34,128 nt of DNA from Candidatus Peregrinibacteria bacterium (GTDB taxonomy: Bacteria; Patescibacteriota; Gracilibacteria; CAIRYL01). This document shows positions 24,880 through 32,581 of this stretch, in pieces; the first letter of the stretch is position 1; every line of letters begins with the position of its first letter. The stretch covers positions 1 to 34,128 of the forward strand of contig JACRHZ010000066.1 of the NCBI GenBank assembly GCA_016220175.1, given 5' to 3'. The position numbers and the translations under genes are program-made. The notes beneath the pieces were generated by a model, which searched no databases, was not told the DNA's origin, and worked only from the letters and a program-made list of their open reading frames with translations.

Positions 24880-26301
24880 ATGAAAATTCACTTTCATGGT
24901 GCTGCACATGGAGTTACCGGATCAAAACATCTCATTGAAATAAACGGGAAAAACATCTTGCTCGACTGTGGATTCTTTCAGGGGAAACGAAAGCTTTCGT
25001 ATGAAATGAACAAGTATTTTTCATTCGACCCAAAATCAATTGATGCCATGATCCTTTCACATGCTCATATTGATCATTCCGGAAATATTCCTGGGCTTGT
25101 AAAGAATGGGTACACCAAGAAAATTTATTGCACTGACGCCACAAAAGACCTCACTCTGCTTATGCTTCTCGATTCTGCACACATCCAAGAAAGTGACGCT
25201 GAATTCTTCTTAAAGCACCAAAAAAGTCTCCAACCAGAAATCCCTATAGAACCGCTTTATACAATGGAAGATGCGGAAAAATCTAGCACGCTGCTTGTTG
25301 GGAAAAAATACCATGAGCGCTTTGAAGTTCTTCCCGGTATTTTTTGCACATTTTATGATGCCGGACATGTTCTTGGATCAGCTGTTATTCTTCTCGATTT
25401 TCTTGAAAATGGGAAAGAAAAACGCCTTATATTTACTGGTGATCTCGGGAGAGAAGGAAAAGTTATTTTGCGAGATCCTGAAGCCCCCGACTCAGCAAAT
25501 TACATTATCACAGAAAGTACTTATGGAGATCGATTCCACGAGCCATTCCCAGAAATGCGAGGAGAAATGGGAAAGGTGGTTTCTGAAACAGCTCAAAAAG
25601 GAGGAAAAATTATTATTCCGTCCTTTTCTCTCGAACGAACACAAGAAATAGTGTACGACCTCCATATGCTCTACAAAGAAAATCGCACCCCAAAAATTCC
25701 TATTTACGTTGATTCCCCGCTTGCCACAAATCTCACAAAAATTTTTCAGTCGCATCCAGAATGTTATGACGAACAAACCCGAAAAGACTTTTTGAATGTG
25801 GCCGAGGATCCATTCCAATGCCTTGGATACTTAAAATACACTCGTTCAGTCGATGAATCAAAGGCTCTGAATTTTCATCAGGGACCATGCATTATTATCT
25901 CGGCATCAGGAATGTGCGAAGCTGGACGAATTCGTCATCATCTCAGAAATAGCGTAGAAGACCCAAAAAACACCATTCTTATCGTGGGATATCAAGCAGA
26001 ACACACATTAGGAAGGAGAATTGTTGAGCGAAGACCTTTCATCAAAGTATTTGGAGAAATGCTGAGGCTCCGTGCAGACGTAAAAATTCTCAATGGATAC
26101 TCAGGGCATGGTGATGCAAATGACCTTGTTTCCTTTATTCAAAAAGTTAATGGTCTTTCCTGCATTTTTATTGTACATGGAGAAATATCTCAAAGCGAAG
26201 GGCTCTTAAAACGCCTCCGGAAAGTGAATCCAAAATGGATAATAGAAATCCCCAAAATGGGAGATGTTCTTGATCCAGAGACACTCTTAAGTAGTGTATA
26301 A
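24880..26301 (+). CDS. Beta-CASP metallo-beta-lactamase-fold RNase (YSH1/CPSF73-like)
   Basis: A 473-residue zinc-dependent hydrolase, most likely an RNA exo/endonuclease. It has the MBL signature HAHIDHSG (61-68), a later H-V-L-G-S segment, the metal-bridging Asp in FTGDLGRE, and the beta-CASP part with PSFSLERTQEI, DSPLATNLTKIF and SASGMCEAGRIRHHL. GYQAEHTLGRRI and GYSGHGDANDL supply the remaining conserved His residues. The product starts MKIHFHGAAHGVTGS, which is normal for this family; the longer frame back to 24817 is rejected. The family (COG1236) is broader than RNase J, lacks that enzyme's C-terminal domain, and resembles eukaryotic and archaeal cleavage factors. The gene is divergent from the transporter-HEAT gene, and the RNA target cannot be read from the sequence. 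Confidence 0.9.
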   Translation: MKIHFHGAAHGVTGSKHLIEINGKNILLDCGFFQGKRKLSYEMNKYFSFDPKSIDAMILSHAHIDHSGNIPGLVKNGYTKKIYCTDATKDLTLLMLLDSAHIQESDAEFFLKHQKSLQPEIPIEPLYTMEDAEKSSTLLVGKKYHERFEVLPGIFCTFYDAGHVLGSAVILLDFLENGKEKRLIFTGDLGREGKVILRDPEAPDSANYIITESTYGDRFHEPFPEMRGEMGKVVSETAQKGGKIIIPSFSLERTQEIVYDLHMLYKENRTPKIPIYVDSPLATNLTKIFQSHPECYDEQTRKDFLNVAEDPFQCLGYLKYTRSVDESKALNFHQGPCIIISASGMCEAGRIRHHLRNSVEDPKNTILIVGYQAEHTLGRRIVERRPFIKVFGEMLRLRADVKILNGYSGHGDANDLVSFIQKVNGLSCIFIVHGEISQSEGLLKRLRKVNPKWIIEIPKMGDVLDPETLLSSV

Positions 26302-26309
26302 ATCCAAAT

Positions 26310-27479
26310 TTACGAGTGAAGAGCGTCTTTTGCTGGAACATATTTTTCTATCATTTGCAGATCTTTCGCGACGGATTCATAAGTGATATGACCACGGTAG
26401 GTATTGAGTCCTTTCAAAAAGTGCGCATCTGCGAGAAGCGCCTTTTCTCCTCCTTGATTTGCAAGTTTTTCAATATAGGGAAGCGTCGCACTGGTGAGTG
26501 CCTGTGTAGATTGATGTGCCACTTGTCCCGGCATATTTGCAACACAACAATAAATTTTCCCATCCAGTTCAAAAATAGGCTTGCTGTGCGTTGTCGCTTT
26601 TGATCCCCAAACGCAACCTCCTTGGTCAATAGACACATCTACAACCACTGACCCTTCTTTCATCAGGTGAATCTGCTCTTCCGAAACTACTTTTGGAGCA
26701 CGAGTTCCGGCAACAAGCACTCCTCCAATGAGAAGATCTGCCTCTGCCAAAGCCGCACATGCAACTTTATGTTCTGGTTTTTCAAAAGTGACGTTTTTTG
26801 AGAGATGTTCTCCGAGATACGCCTTTACCTCTTTTTCTGCCTCACGAAGAGAGATCTCATTAATGTCAAAAAGTGTTACCAAACTTCCGAGTCCTGCAGC
26901 TGATTTTGTAGCTGTTTTTCCGACAATTCCTGCGCCATAGACCACAACCCTTGCACGACTTGTATTCTTTATTTCTCCAAGAGTCTTTCCTCTTCCCCCA
27001 TATTTTCTTTGCAAATATTCCGCTCCATATTGCACGGAAAGCACTCCTGCAATTTCACTCATGGGCGAGAGAAGCGGGAGTTTTCCATGTGTGTCTTCTA
27101 CCGTTTCATAGGCAATTCCTGATATTTCGCATTCGAGAAGCCTCTCTGTAAGAGCCTTCGGAGCAGCAGAAAGATGGAGATACGTAAACAGCGTTTTTCC
27201 ATTCATATGACCGAGCAACGGGTATTCTGATTCCAGTGGCTCTTTTACCTTCACGAGAATATCAACTGCAGGAACTATTTCTTCAGGCGTTATTCTTATT
27301 TCGGCTCCAGCTGCAATATATTCGTGATCATGAAAACCAGCGCCTTTTCCTGCATGTCTTTGTACAAAAACACGGTGACCATCCTCTACTAATTTCTTCA
27401 CTCCTTCAGGAGTAATGCCGACTCGATTTTCATTATCCTTAATCTCAGCAATTGTTCCAATAATTTTAGGAGAACTCAT
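26310..27479 (-). CDS. ald: Alanine dehydrogenase
   Basis: Cytoplasmic NAD-dependent enzyme interconverting L-alanine with pyruvate and ammonia. The 389-residue product matches the family in length. It has N-terminal KDNENRVGITPEGV, the substrate-binding Lys79 in VKVKEPL, His102 in FTYLHL, the Rossmann fingerprint VVVYGAGIVGKTA followed by the Asp of LFDIN, and SIDQGGC carrying the catalytic Asp. Nothing is missing. It ends eight bases after the beta-CASP gene, which it faces tail to tail. Paired with PpsA it could link alanine catabolism to gluconeogenesis, or run in reverse to store pyruvate as alanine. Confidence 0.95.
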   Translation of the reverse strand: MSSPKIIGTIAEIKDNENRVGITPEGVKKLVEDGHRVFVQRHAGKGAGFHDHEYIAAGAEIRITPEEIVPAVDILVKVKEPLESEYPLLGHMNGKTLFTYLHLSAAPKALTERLLECEISGIAYETVEDTHGKLPLLSPMSEIAGVLSVQYGAEYLQRKYGGRGKTLGEIKNTSRARVVVYGAGIVGKTATKSAAGLGSLVTLFDINEISLREAEKEVKAYLGEHLSKNVTFEKPEHKVACAALAEADLLIGGVLVAGTRAPKVVSEEQIHLMKEGSVVVDVSIDQGGCVWGSKATTHSKPIFELDGKIYCCVANMPGQVAHQSTQALTSATLPYIEKLANQGGEKALLADAHFLKGLNTYRGHITYESVAKDLQMIEKYVPAKDALHS

Positions 27480-27486
27480 GGGGAAA

Positions 27487-27492
27487 ATAATA
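27487..27492 (-). promoter_or_regulatory. -10 box of ald with leaderless spacing
   Basis: On the minus strand, TATTAT (27492-27487) predicts a start at 27480, one base before the ATG at 27479. The -35 region is weak (TTACTT at 19-base spacing). No Shine-Dalgarno sequence can fit. Confidence 0.45.
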
Positions 27493-27580
27493 AAAGAATA
27501 AAAATTACTCGAAGTAAAGTTCGCCGAGATTGTAGAAGGAAAATTGCCAAAAAAACAAGAAAAAATAAAAAGAAATTCTC

Positions 27581-27609
27581 TTGCATTTTTTAAAAAAACT
27601 CAGAAGAAT
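27581..27609 (+). promoter_or_regulatory. Possible promoter of tRNA-Ile
   Basis: TTGCAT (27581-27586), a 17-base spacer and AAGAAT (27604-27609) predict a start near 27616, 24 bases before the tRNA. The -10 match is only 4 of 6. Confidence 0.3.
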
Positions 27610-27639
27610 GAGGCGCACATCCTTGGAGCATCACGTTTT

Positions 27640-27716
27640 GGACCTGTAGCTCAGTTGGTTAGAGCGCACGACTGATAATCGTGAGGTCGGAAGTTCAAGT
27701 CTTCCCAGGTCCACCA
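27640..27716 (+). tRNA. tRNA-Ile (anticodon GAT)
   Basis: The acceptor GGACCTG (27640-27646) pairs with CAGGTCC (27706-27712), with A73 and an encoded CCA (27714-27716). The D arm is GCTC/GAGC, the anticodon stem CACGA/TCGTG encloses the loop CTGATAA with anticodon GAT, and a T arm with TTCAAGT is present. It reads ATT and ATC. Confidence 0.96.
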
Positions 27717-27837
27717 TTCGACTCGTCCGCCTTAGGCGGACTCGCTCATGGTCTTCGACCAAGATGAAATAGTTGTGGAAAAAGAGTCGAATGCCCTGAG
27801 CGGAGGCTGAGCTTGCCGAAGCCGAAGTCGAAGGGCA
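27716..27837. repeat. Composite palindromic repeat downstream of tRNA-Ile
   Basis: ATTCGACTC (27716-27724) and GAGTCGAAT (27784-27792) enclose a perfect hairpin, GTCCGCC-TTA-GGCGGAC (27725-27741). A second element follows, TGCCCT at 27792-27797 pairing with AGGGCA at 27832-27837, with GAGC/GCTC and GGCT/AGCC words inside. GC content is clearly above the surroundings. It begins on the last base of the tRNA. I see no gene in 27717-27946. Confidence 0.65.
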
Positions 27838-27891
27838 TTATTGTAAGAAATTGGGAGCAGGTTTTTAAAAAAATTTTCCCCTCCCCCTTGC

Positions 27892-27940
27892 TTGCAACAT
27901 TTGAAGAAATTCCGTATCCTTATCATCGATTTTTTTAGGA
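27892..27940 (+). promoter_or_regulatory. Promoter and Shine-Dalgarno of secG
   Basis: TTGCAA (27892-27897), a 17-base spacer and TATCCT (27915-27920) predict a start near 27927. AGGA at 27937-27940 lies six bases before the ATG at 27947, making this the only clear Shine-Dalgarno sequence in the window. Confidence 0.5.
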
Positions 27941-27946
27941 AATATT

Positions 27947-28177
27947 ATGGAAACAACGCTTTTAGTTATTCAAGTCGTTACCTCTATCTTTATGGGGCTT
28001 TTTATTCTCCTGCAAAGTAGAGGAGAGGGGCTCTCGGGAGGAATTGCCGGCAGCGGAGGTGGTGAGTTTTATGCGACGAGACGGGGCGTGGAAAAATTCC
28101 TTTTTCGAGCAACAGTGGTTTTGGCTTTTATTTTTGCCATGAACGCACTTGTTTTCGCGTTTCTTCCAAGAGGATAG
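27947..28177 (+). CDS. secG: Protein translocase subunit SecG
   Basis: Small membrane subunit that stimulates the SecYEG channel. The 76-residue product has the expected two helices (about 2-22 and 53-72) joined by a loop with LLQSRGEGLSGGIAGSGG, close to the family's LLQ-x-G-K-G-x-G...G-G signature. Length is typical. It precedes the oligopeptide-binding protein gene by 21 bases on the same strand, so the two are probably co-transcribed. The window's many Sec-exported proteins depend on this machinery. Confidence 0.92.
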   Translation: METTLLVIQVVTSIFMGLFILLQSRGEGLSGGIAGSGGGEFYATRRGVEKFLFRATVVLAFIFAMNALVFAFLPRG

Positions 28178-28198
28178 TACTTTGATCTCTTCCTTCAC

Positions 28199-30391
28199 AT
28201 GAAAAGAATCTTTTGGCACTTTTCGAAGACACAAAAGGCTCTCTTGGCTGCCCTTGCTTTCGTATTTATTTTCTCGTCAGCAGGTCTTTTGTGGAATTTT
28301 TATAAAGACCATACCATTGCATTCGCCGCAGAGGGCGGGACTTTTATTGAAGGGGATGTTCGAACGATTGATCAAGGATTTGTGCTGAATCCACTTCTTG
28401 TGACAGCAAACAGTAAGGCTGGTTCAGTGGAAGCGAGCATCTCTCGAGTAATCTTTGCCGGACTTATGAAATTTGAGGCAAAGACGGGGGAAATTATTGA
28501 TCATCTCGCAAGTCATACCCTTTCCGAAGACAAGAAAAAATATGTATTTACTCTTAAAGAAGGAGTGAAGTGGCATGACTCTATTCCGATTACTGCTGAT
28601 GATGTTATTTTCACCTATCAAACACTCATTCAAAATCCGCTTTTCCCCAATTCAAGCCTGCGTGATACATTTATCGGCATTGTTATAGAAAAAGTGGATG
28701 ATCGCACCATAAGTTTCACACTTCCGAAACCTTATAAATTTTTTCTGACGAATTTTACTATTGGACTTGTTCCAAAACATATTCTTGAACTTACTCCCCC
28801 TGAGAATATTGCGCTTGATGATTTCAATTTGAATCCTATCGGAGCAGGACCGTATCGTTTCTCCAAAATTTCCTACTCTGATGACAAGGAAAGTGCGGTT
28901 ATCGATCTGGAAGCTTTTCCGGAATATATTGGCGGGAAACCAAAAATATCATTTCTCCAGTTCAAGCTCTATCCAAACAATGAAATTCTTGCGAAAAATA
29001 CGAGTGGACTCAACGCACTCTATCCAAAAATTAAGAACGAATATGACTTTCTTTCACAAAATGATGGCTATACGCTCCGAGATTTTACTCTTCCTCAGTA
29101 TGTTGCTGTCTTTATCAATATGGATTCGCCAAAACTCGCAGGAACGGGAAATCAAAGTGTTCGTTTAGCACTCCAACTCGCTACGAATAAAGAAGAAATT
29201 CTCACGAAAGTTTCAGGAAAAAGAATTGATACGCCACTCCTCGAAACGGATACCTCTGAATGGCTCTTTGAATACGACCCCGTAAAAGCGGCTGGTGCTC
29301 TTAAAGATTCAGGATGGTTTCTCTTAGCGAGCACTCCTCCGGAACCAGTTCCTGCAAAAGCCGAAGAGACGCCTCCTCAAGAACCTCCTCCACAAGGAGA
29401 AACTCCTAAAAAATTGCGCTTTATATATCATCCAGGTGATACGCCTGAAGTACAAACGAGTCTCACTGATGACTATCTTTTGGGGACATTTCCCGCGAGC
29501 ACAATTCGTGTTTCTGTAAATGGGTATTTCCTCCAACTTTTTGATTCTTCGAGCGAACGCTTTTCGTATCGGATATCATCGGATATTGGAACACTCAAGA
29601 AAGGAGAGAATGTGTACCATGTAGAATTTTTTGGAAAGGATGGAAAAATTGATGAAGAGGATATTCGTGTTTATTTTGGGGAGAAAATTCCAGAAGTCAC
29701 GAAAAAAGATGCGAAGGACAATGATGGAATACCTCCATCTCCAGAAGGTACTCCGCCGAAGGAATCCGAAGTGCCTTCCGTCCAAATTCCAGACAATATT
29801 CGTCGAGACAAAGAAGGAAAACCTCTTGTCTTTGATCTCGTTACAGTAGATACTCCAAGTTTTTATCCGATTATTGCAGAAAACCTCAAGAAAGAGTGGG
29901 CTGATGTCGGAATTGAACTCAACGTTGAAGTTCTGACTCAGGAGAATTTTGCAGAGCGGGCTCTCGTGCGGAAAGATTATGATCTCTTGCTTTACGGCGA
30001 GAACATGGGCTACAATCTTGACGCTTTTCCGTTCTGGCACTATAGCCAGGGAGACACAGGGTCAAATCTCTCCAAATATAAAAGTTTTGAAGCGGGAGTT
30101 TTGCTGGAGGAGATCAGACAATCTCATGATGGAGAGCTGAGACTTGATCGGCTGAAAAAGCTTCGCGATCTTATAAAAACTGATGTTCCCGCCGTGTTTC
30201 TTCTGAGCCCATATTACACAATGCCCATCGACCCAAAGATTCAGAATGTCGATATTAAAGGCATGGCGCTCGTACCAGACAGATTTTCCGATATAGAGCA
30301 ATGGTACATTCGTGAAGCACGTTCATTCCGTCCTGGATCAGGATGGCTCGATTTCTTTCCTTGGTTTTTCTCACAAATTTTCGGGAATTGA
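28199..30391 (+). CDS. Extracellular oligopeptide-binding protein (SBP family 5) with inserted domain
   Basis: A 730-residue exported solute-binding protein of the peptide/nickel ABC-transporter family. An N-terminal helix (about 14-33) and an AFAA site serve as signal or anchor. The first lobe has family features such as VFTLKEGVKWHDSIPITADDVIFTYQ, PIGAGPYRF and VRLALQLATNKEEI. The second lobe has A-D-V-G-I-E-L-N-V-E and the DYDLLLYGENMG segment. Between them, residues about 376-533 hold a Pro-rich linker, a beta domain of about 110 residues, and a second Pro/Glu-rich linker, none of which belongs to the usual fold. No ABC permease or ATPase is adjacent, so its transporter is elsewhere or it works as a surface receptor. 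Likely substrate: peptides; not certain. Confidence 0.87.
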   Translation: MKRIFWHFSKTQKALLAALAFVFIFSSAGLLWNFYKDHTIAFAAEGGTFIEGDVRTIDQGFVLNPLLVTANSKAGSVEASISRVIFAGLMKFEAKTGEIIDHLASHTLSEDKKKYVFTLKEGVKWHDSIPITADDVIFTYQTLIQNPLFPNSSLRDTFIGIVIEKVDDRTISFTLPKPYKFFLTNFTIGLVPKHILELTPPENIALDDFNLNPIGAGPYRFSKISYSDDKESAVIDLEAFPEYIGGKPKISFLQFKLYPNNEILAKNTSGLNALYPKIKNEYDFLSQNDGYTLRDFTLPQYVAVFINMDSPKLAGTGNQSVRLALQLATNKEEILTKVSGKRIDTPLLETDTSEWLFEYDPVKAAGALKDSGWFLLASTPPEPVPAKAEETPPQEPPPQGETPKKLRFIYHPGDTPEVQTSLTDDYLLGTFPASTIRVSVNGYFLQLFDSSSERFSYRISSDIGTLKKGENVYHVEFFGKDGKIDEEDIRVYFGEKIPEVTKKDAKDNDGIPPSPEGTPPKESEVPSVQIPDNIRRDKEGKPLVFDLVTVDTPSFYPIIAENLKKEWADVGIELNVEVLTQENFAERALVRKDYDLLLYGENMGYNLDAFPFWHYSQGDTGSNLSKYKSFEAGVLLEEIRQSHDGELRLDRLKKLRDLIKTDVPAVFLLSPYYTMPIDPKIQNVDIKGMALVPDRFSDIEQWYIREARSFRPGSGWLDFFPWFFSQIFGN

Positions 30392-30443
30392 TGCGTATTT
30401 TTTCTTTTTCATTTTAATTATTTTTTCTTTTTCATTTTTGGTT

Positions 30444-30953
30444 ATGAAAGTTGTACTCACTTCTGATGTAAAAAAATTAGGATACCGAGGAGATATTTTG
30501 GAAGTATCTCATGGATATGCGCGTAATTTTTTAATTCCAAAGAAATTTGCTGTGGCAGCCGATACTGAGGCAATGCTTCATGCCAAAAAGGTCCAAGCAG
30601 AACGAATAAAATCGAAAGCGGAAATTGCTTCAAAAGCAAGCGATATTGCGAAGAGTCTCATAGGGACTACTCTCACTTTTGTGGAAAAAATCTCTACGGG
30701 GAAACATTTGTATGGATCCGTTTCTGAGACTGACATTGCTCAAGCTCTCAAAAAACAGGCAAAGATCGAAGTAGAGAAAAAACAGATAGAAATGAAATCT
30801 CACATTAAGGAAGTGGGAACATATGAAGTTATTCTCAACTTGTACGAAGGAGTCGCTGTTCCTCTGAAAATTGAAGTGCAGGGGAAGGAGGAAGATAAGA
30901 CCGAAAAGAAGACGGTGAAAAAAGTGGCAGCGAAGAAAACGGTGAAAAAGTAG
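30444..30953 (+). CDS. rplI: Large ribosomal subunit protein bL9
   Basis: A 50S protein at the base of the L1 stalk. The 169-residue product starts MKVVLTSDVKKLGYRGDILEVSHGYARNFLIPKKFA, the bL9 N-terminal domain signature. A helical connector and the C-terminal domain follow (ISTGKHLYGSVSETDIAQAL, IEMKSHIKEVGTYEVILNLYEGVAVPLKIEV). A Lys-rich tail of about 20 residues (KKTVKKVAAKKTVKK) is additional. ATG 30444 is chosen because it gives the canonical start; the frame upstream overlaps the preceding gene and reads through a T-rich spacer. Confidence 0.95.
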   Translation: MKVVLTSDVKKLGYRGDILEVSHGYARNFLIPKKFAVAADTEAMLHAKKVQAERIKSKAEIASKASDIAKSLIGTTLTFVEKISTGKHLYGSVSETDIAQALKKQAKIEVEKKQIEMKSHIKEVGTYEVILNLYEGVAVPLKIEVQGKEEDKTEKKTVKKVAAKKTVKK

Positions 30954-30960
30954 GAGTTGA

Positions 30961-31106
30961 TTTTAGATTTTAGATTCTCTTCGAGAGCCTGAGGCTCCTC
31001 AGAGCCGAATGGCTAAATTTTAGATGAATAGAGAACTCAAGAGTGAAGTGAAAAATGTTTGAAAAATAATTTAAAATTCAAAATTTAAAATTTAAAATTA
31101 TTCTTT
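30961..31106. repeat. Word repeats and hairpins between rplI and fumC
   Basis: TTTTAGATTTTAGATT (from 30961) and TTTTAGATGAATAG (from 31019) flank alternating GAGCC and GGCTC words (30985-31006) that can form either of two 5-bp hairpins. Further on, the AT-only stretch 31067-31103 is built from AAAATTCAAAATTT words and is nearly palindromic. No gene is present. Confidence 0.55.
31077..31104 (+). promoter_or_regulatory. Leaderless promoter of fumC
   Basis: TTCAAA (31077-31082), a 16-base spacer and TATTCT (31099-31104) predict transcription starting exactly at the A of the ATG (31111). The boxes lie inside the AT-rich word repeat. Confidence 0.4.
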
Positions 31107-31110
31107 TTCT

Positions 31111-32478
31111 ATGCCTGAGTTTCGAACAGAAAAAGACGCAATGGGGGAAATAAAAGTTCCGAAAAATGCTTTGTATGGAGCTCAAACGGAACGTGCTGTT
31201 CGGAATTTTCAAATGAGCGGGATCCGGTTTTCCCGAGATTTTATTGCAGCACTGGGAATGGTAAAACTCGTGGCTGCTCAGGTGAATTTTTCACTGAAAC
31301 TTCTCGACAAACGTATTTTTGAAGCAATTCAAAAAGCAACAGAAGAAGTTCTTCAGGGGAAATGGGATGCGGAATTTCCTCTCGATATTTTTCAAACGGG
31401 ATCGGGAACATCAACAAATATGAATGCAAATGAGGTGATCGCGAATCGGGCGATGCAGATTTCAAAATTGAAGATTCATCCAAATGACCATGTAAATCTG
31501 GGACAAAGTTCGAATGATGTTATTCCGACGGCAATTCGAATTGCGGGGGTTCTGATGATAACGAAAAAATTGTTGCCAGCTCTTCACACTCTTGAGAAAG
31601 CATTTCAAAAAAAATCGAAAGAATATCGGTACGTGATTACCACTGGAAGGACGCACCTCATGGACGCAACTGCGATTACTCTGGGACAACGGTTCAGCGG
31701 ATATGAAAGGCAGATGGAACTTTCGAGAGAGCGAATTCAGGATTCACTAAAGAGGCTTCGCGAACTTCCTCAAGGCGGAACGGCGGTGGGAACAGGAATA
31801 AATACGCATCCAAAATTTGGAAAAATGTTTGCGGAGGAACTTTCCAAACTTACGAAGCAGGAATTTTTTGAAGCAAAGAATCATTTTGAGGCTCAGGCGA
31901 GTATTGGTGCAGTTCACGAAATGCATACTGAGCTCAAAATACTTGCTACAGAACTTATAAAAATCGCGAATGATATTCGCTGGATGAATTCCGGTCCGAA
32001 TGCCGGACTTGGAGAAATTCAACTCTTTGCGCTCCAGCCGGGATCATCCATTATGCCGGGAAAAGTAAATCCGGTGATTGAAGAATCGGTCATCATGACC
32101 GCTATGAAAGTTCTCGGAAATGATTTGACCATCGAACTCGCAGCTCAGTCTGGAAATTTCGAATTGAATACCGCGCTGCCCGTAACGGCTCATGCACTCC
32201 TCGAATCCATTACTCTCCTCACAAATGCTTGTGATACGTGGACAAGGAAATCCATTGAAAAACTCACCGTTCGAAAAAATCGAATACTCGATTTACTTCA
32301 TAAAAATCCAATTCTCGCTACTGCACTAAATCCCCTGCTCGGATATGAAAATGTTGCAAAAATTATCAAAACAGCAATCAAGGAAAATCGTTCTATTTTG
32401 GATGTGACGAAAGAAATGCATCCGAAAATTCCAGAAAAAAAACTGAGAGAGCTTCTCGATCCGAGGAGGATGACATAA
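31111..32478 (+). CDS. fumC: Class II fumarate hydratase
   Basis: Cytoplasmic, cofactor-free enzyme interconverting fumarate and L-malate. The 455-residue product has the superfamily's three conserved regions: GSGTSTNMNANEV near residue 97, TTGRTHLMDATAITLGQRFSGY near 178 and the signature GSSIMPGKVNPVIEE near 314. The GRTH-x-x-DA segment favours fumarase over aspartase, which has GRTQ-x-x-DA. The catalytic Ser of GSSIMPGKVNP and the Lys and Asn of GKVNP are present. No other TCA-cycle gene lies in the window, so it may serve a branched C4-acid pathway. Confidence 0.9.
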   Translation: MPEFRTEKDAMGEIKVPKNALYGAQTERAVRNFQMSGIRFSRDFIAALGMVKLVAAQVNFSLKLLDKRIFEAIQKATEEVLQGKWDAEFPLDIFQTGSGTSTNMNANEVIANRAMQISKLKIHPNDHVNLGQSSNDVIPTAIRIAGVLMITKKLLPALHTLEKAFQKKSKEYRYVITTGRTHLMDATAITLGQRFSGYERQMELSRERIQDSLKRLRELPQGGTAVGTGINTHPKFGKMFAEELSKLTKQEFFEAKNHFEAQASIGAVHEMHTELKILATELIKIANDIRWMNSGPNAGLGEIQLFALQPGSSIMPGKVNPVIEESVIMTAMKVLGNDLTIELAAQSGNFELNTALPVTAHALLESITLLTNACDTWTRKSIEKLTVRKNRILDLLHKNPILATALNPLLGYENVAKIIKTAIKENRSILDVTKEMHPKIPEKKLRELLDPRRMT

Positions 32479-32489
32479 TACTCATACCT

Positions 32490-32507
32490 CGTCATTCCTG
32501 CATGACG
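32490..32507. repeat. CGTCAT hairpin after fumC
   Basis: CGTCAT (32490-32495), loop TCCTGC and ATGACG (32502-32507) form a perfect 6-bp stem 12 bases after the fumC stop. There is no T-run directly after it. Confidence 0.5.
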
Positions 32508-32522
32508 GAACAGGGGGAATTC

Positions 32523-32554
32523 AAAAAGGAGCCACACAACTCGTGCATGGCTCC
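32523..32554 (-). terminator. Intrinsic terminator of the SLH protein gene
   Basis: Read on the minus strand, GGAGCCA and TGGCTCC (32554-32528) form a 7-bp stem around a 13-base loop, followed directly by TTTTT (32527-32523). It lies 28 bases beyond the stop of the SLH gene. Confidence 0.75.
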
Positions 32555-32581
32555 CTGAAGAATCTTTGCTTTTATTTATTT

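Noticed and set aside
30312-30443. Longer N terminus for bL9 with a hydrophobic segment
   Set aside because: It overlaps the preceding gene and reads through a T-rich spacer; the product from 30444 begins exactly like other bL9 proteins.
825-31106. Iterated spacer words as CRISPR arrays
   Set aside because: The repeats are only 7-10 bases, are contiguous or nearly so, and have no spacers or cas genes nearby.
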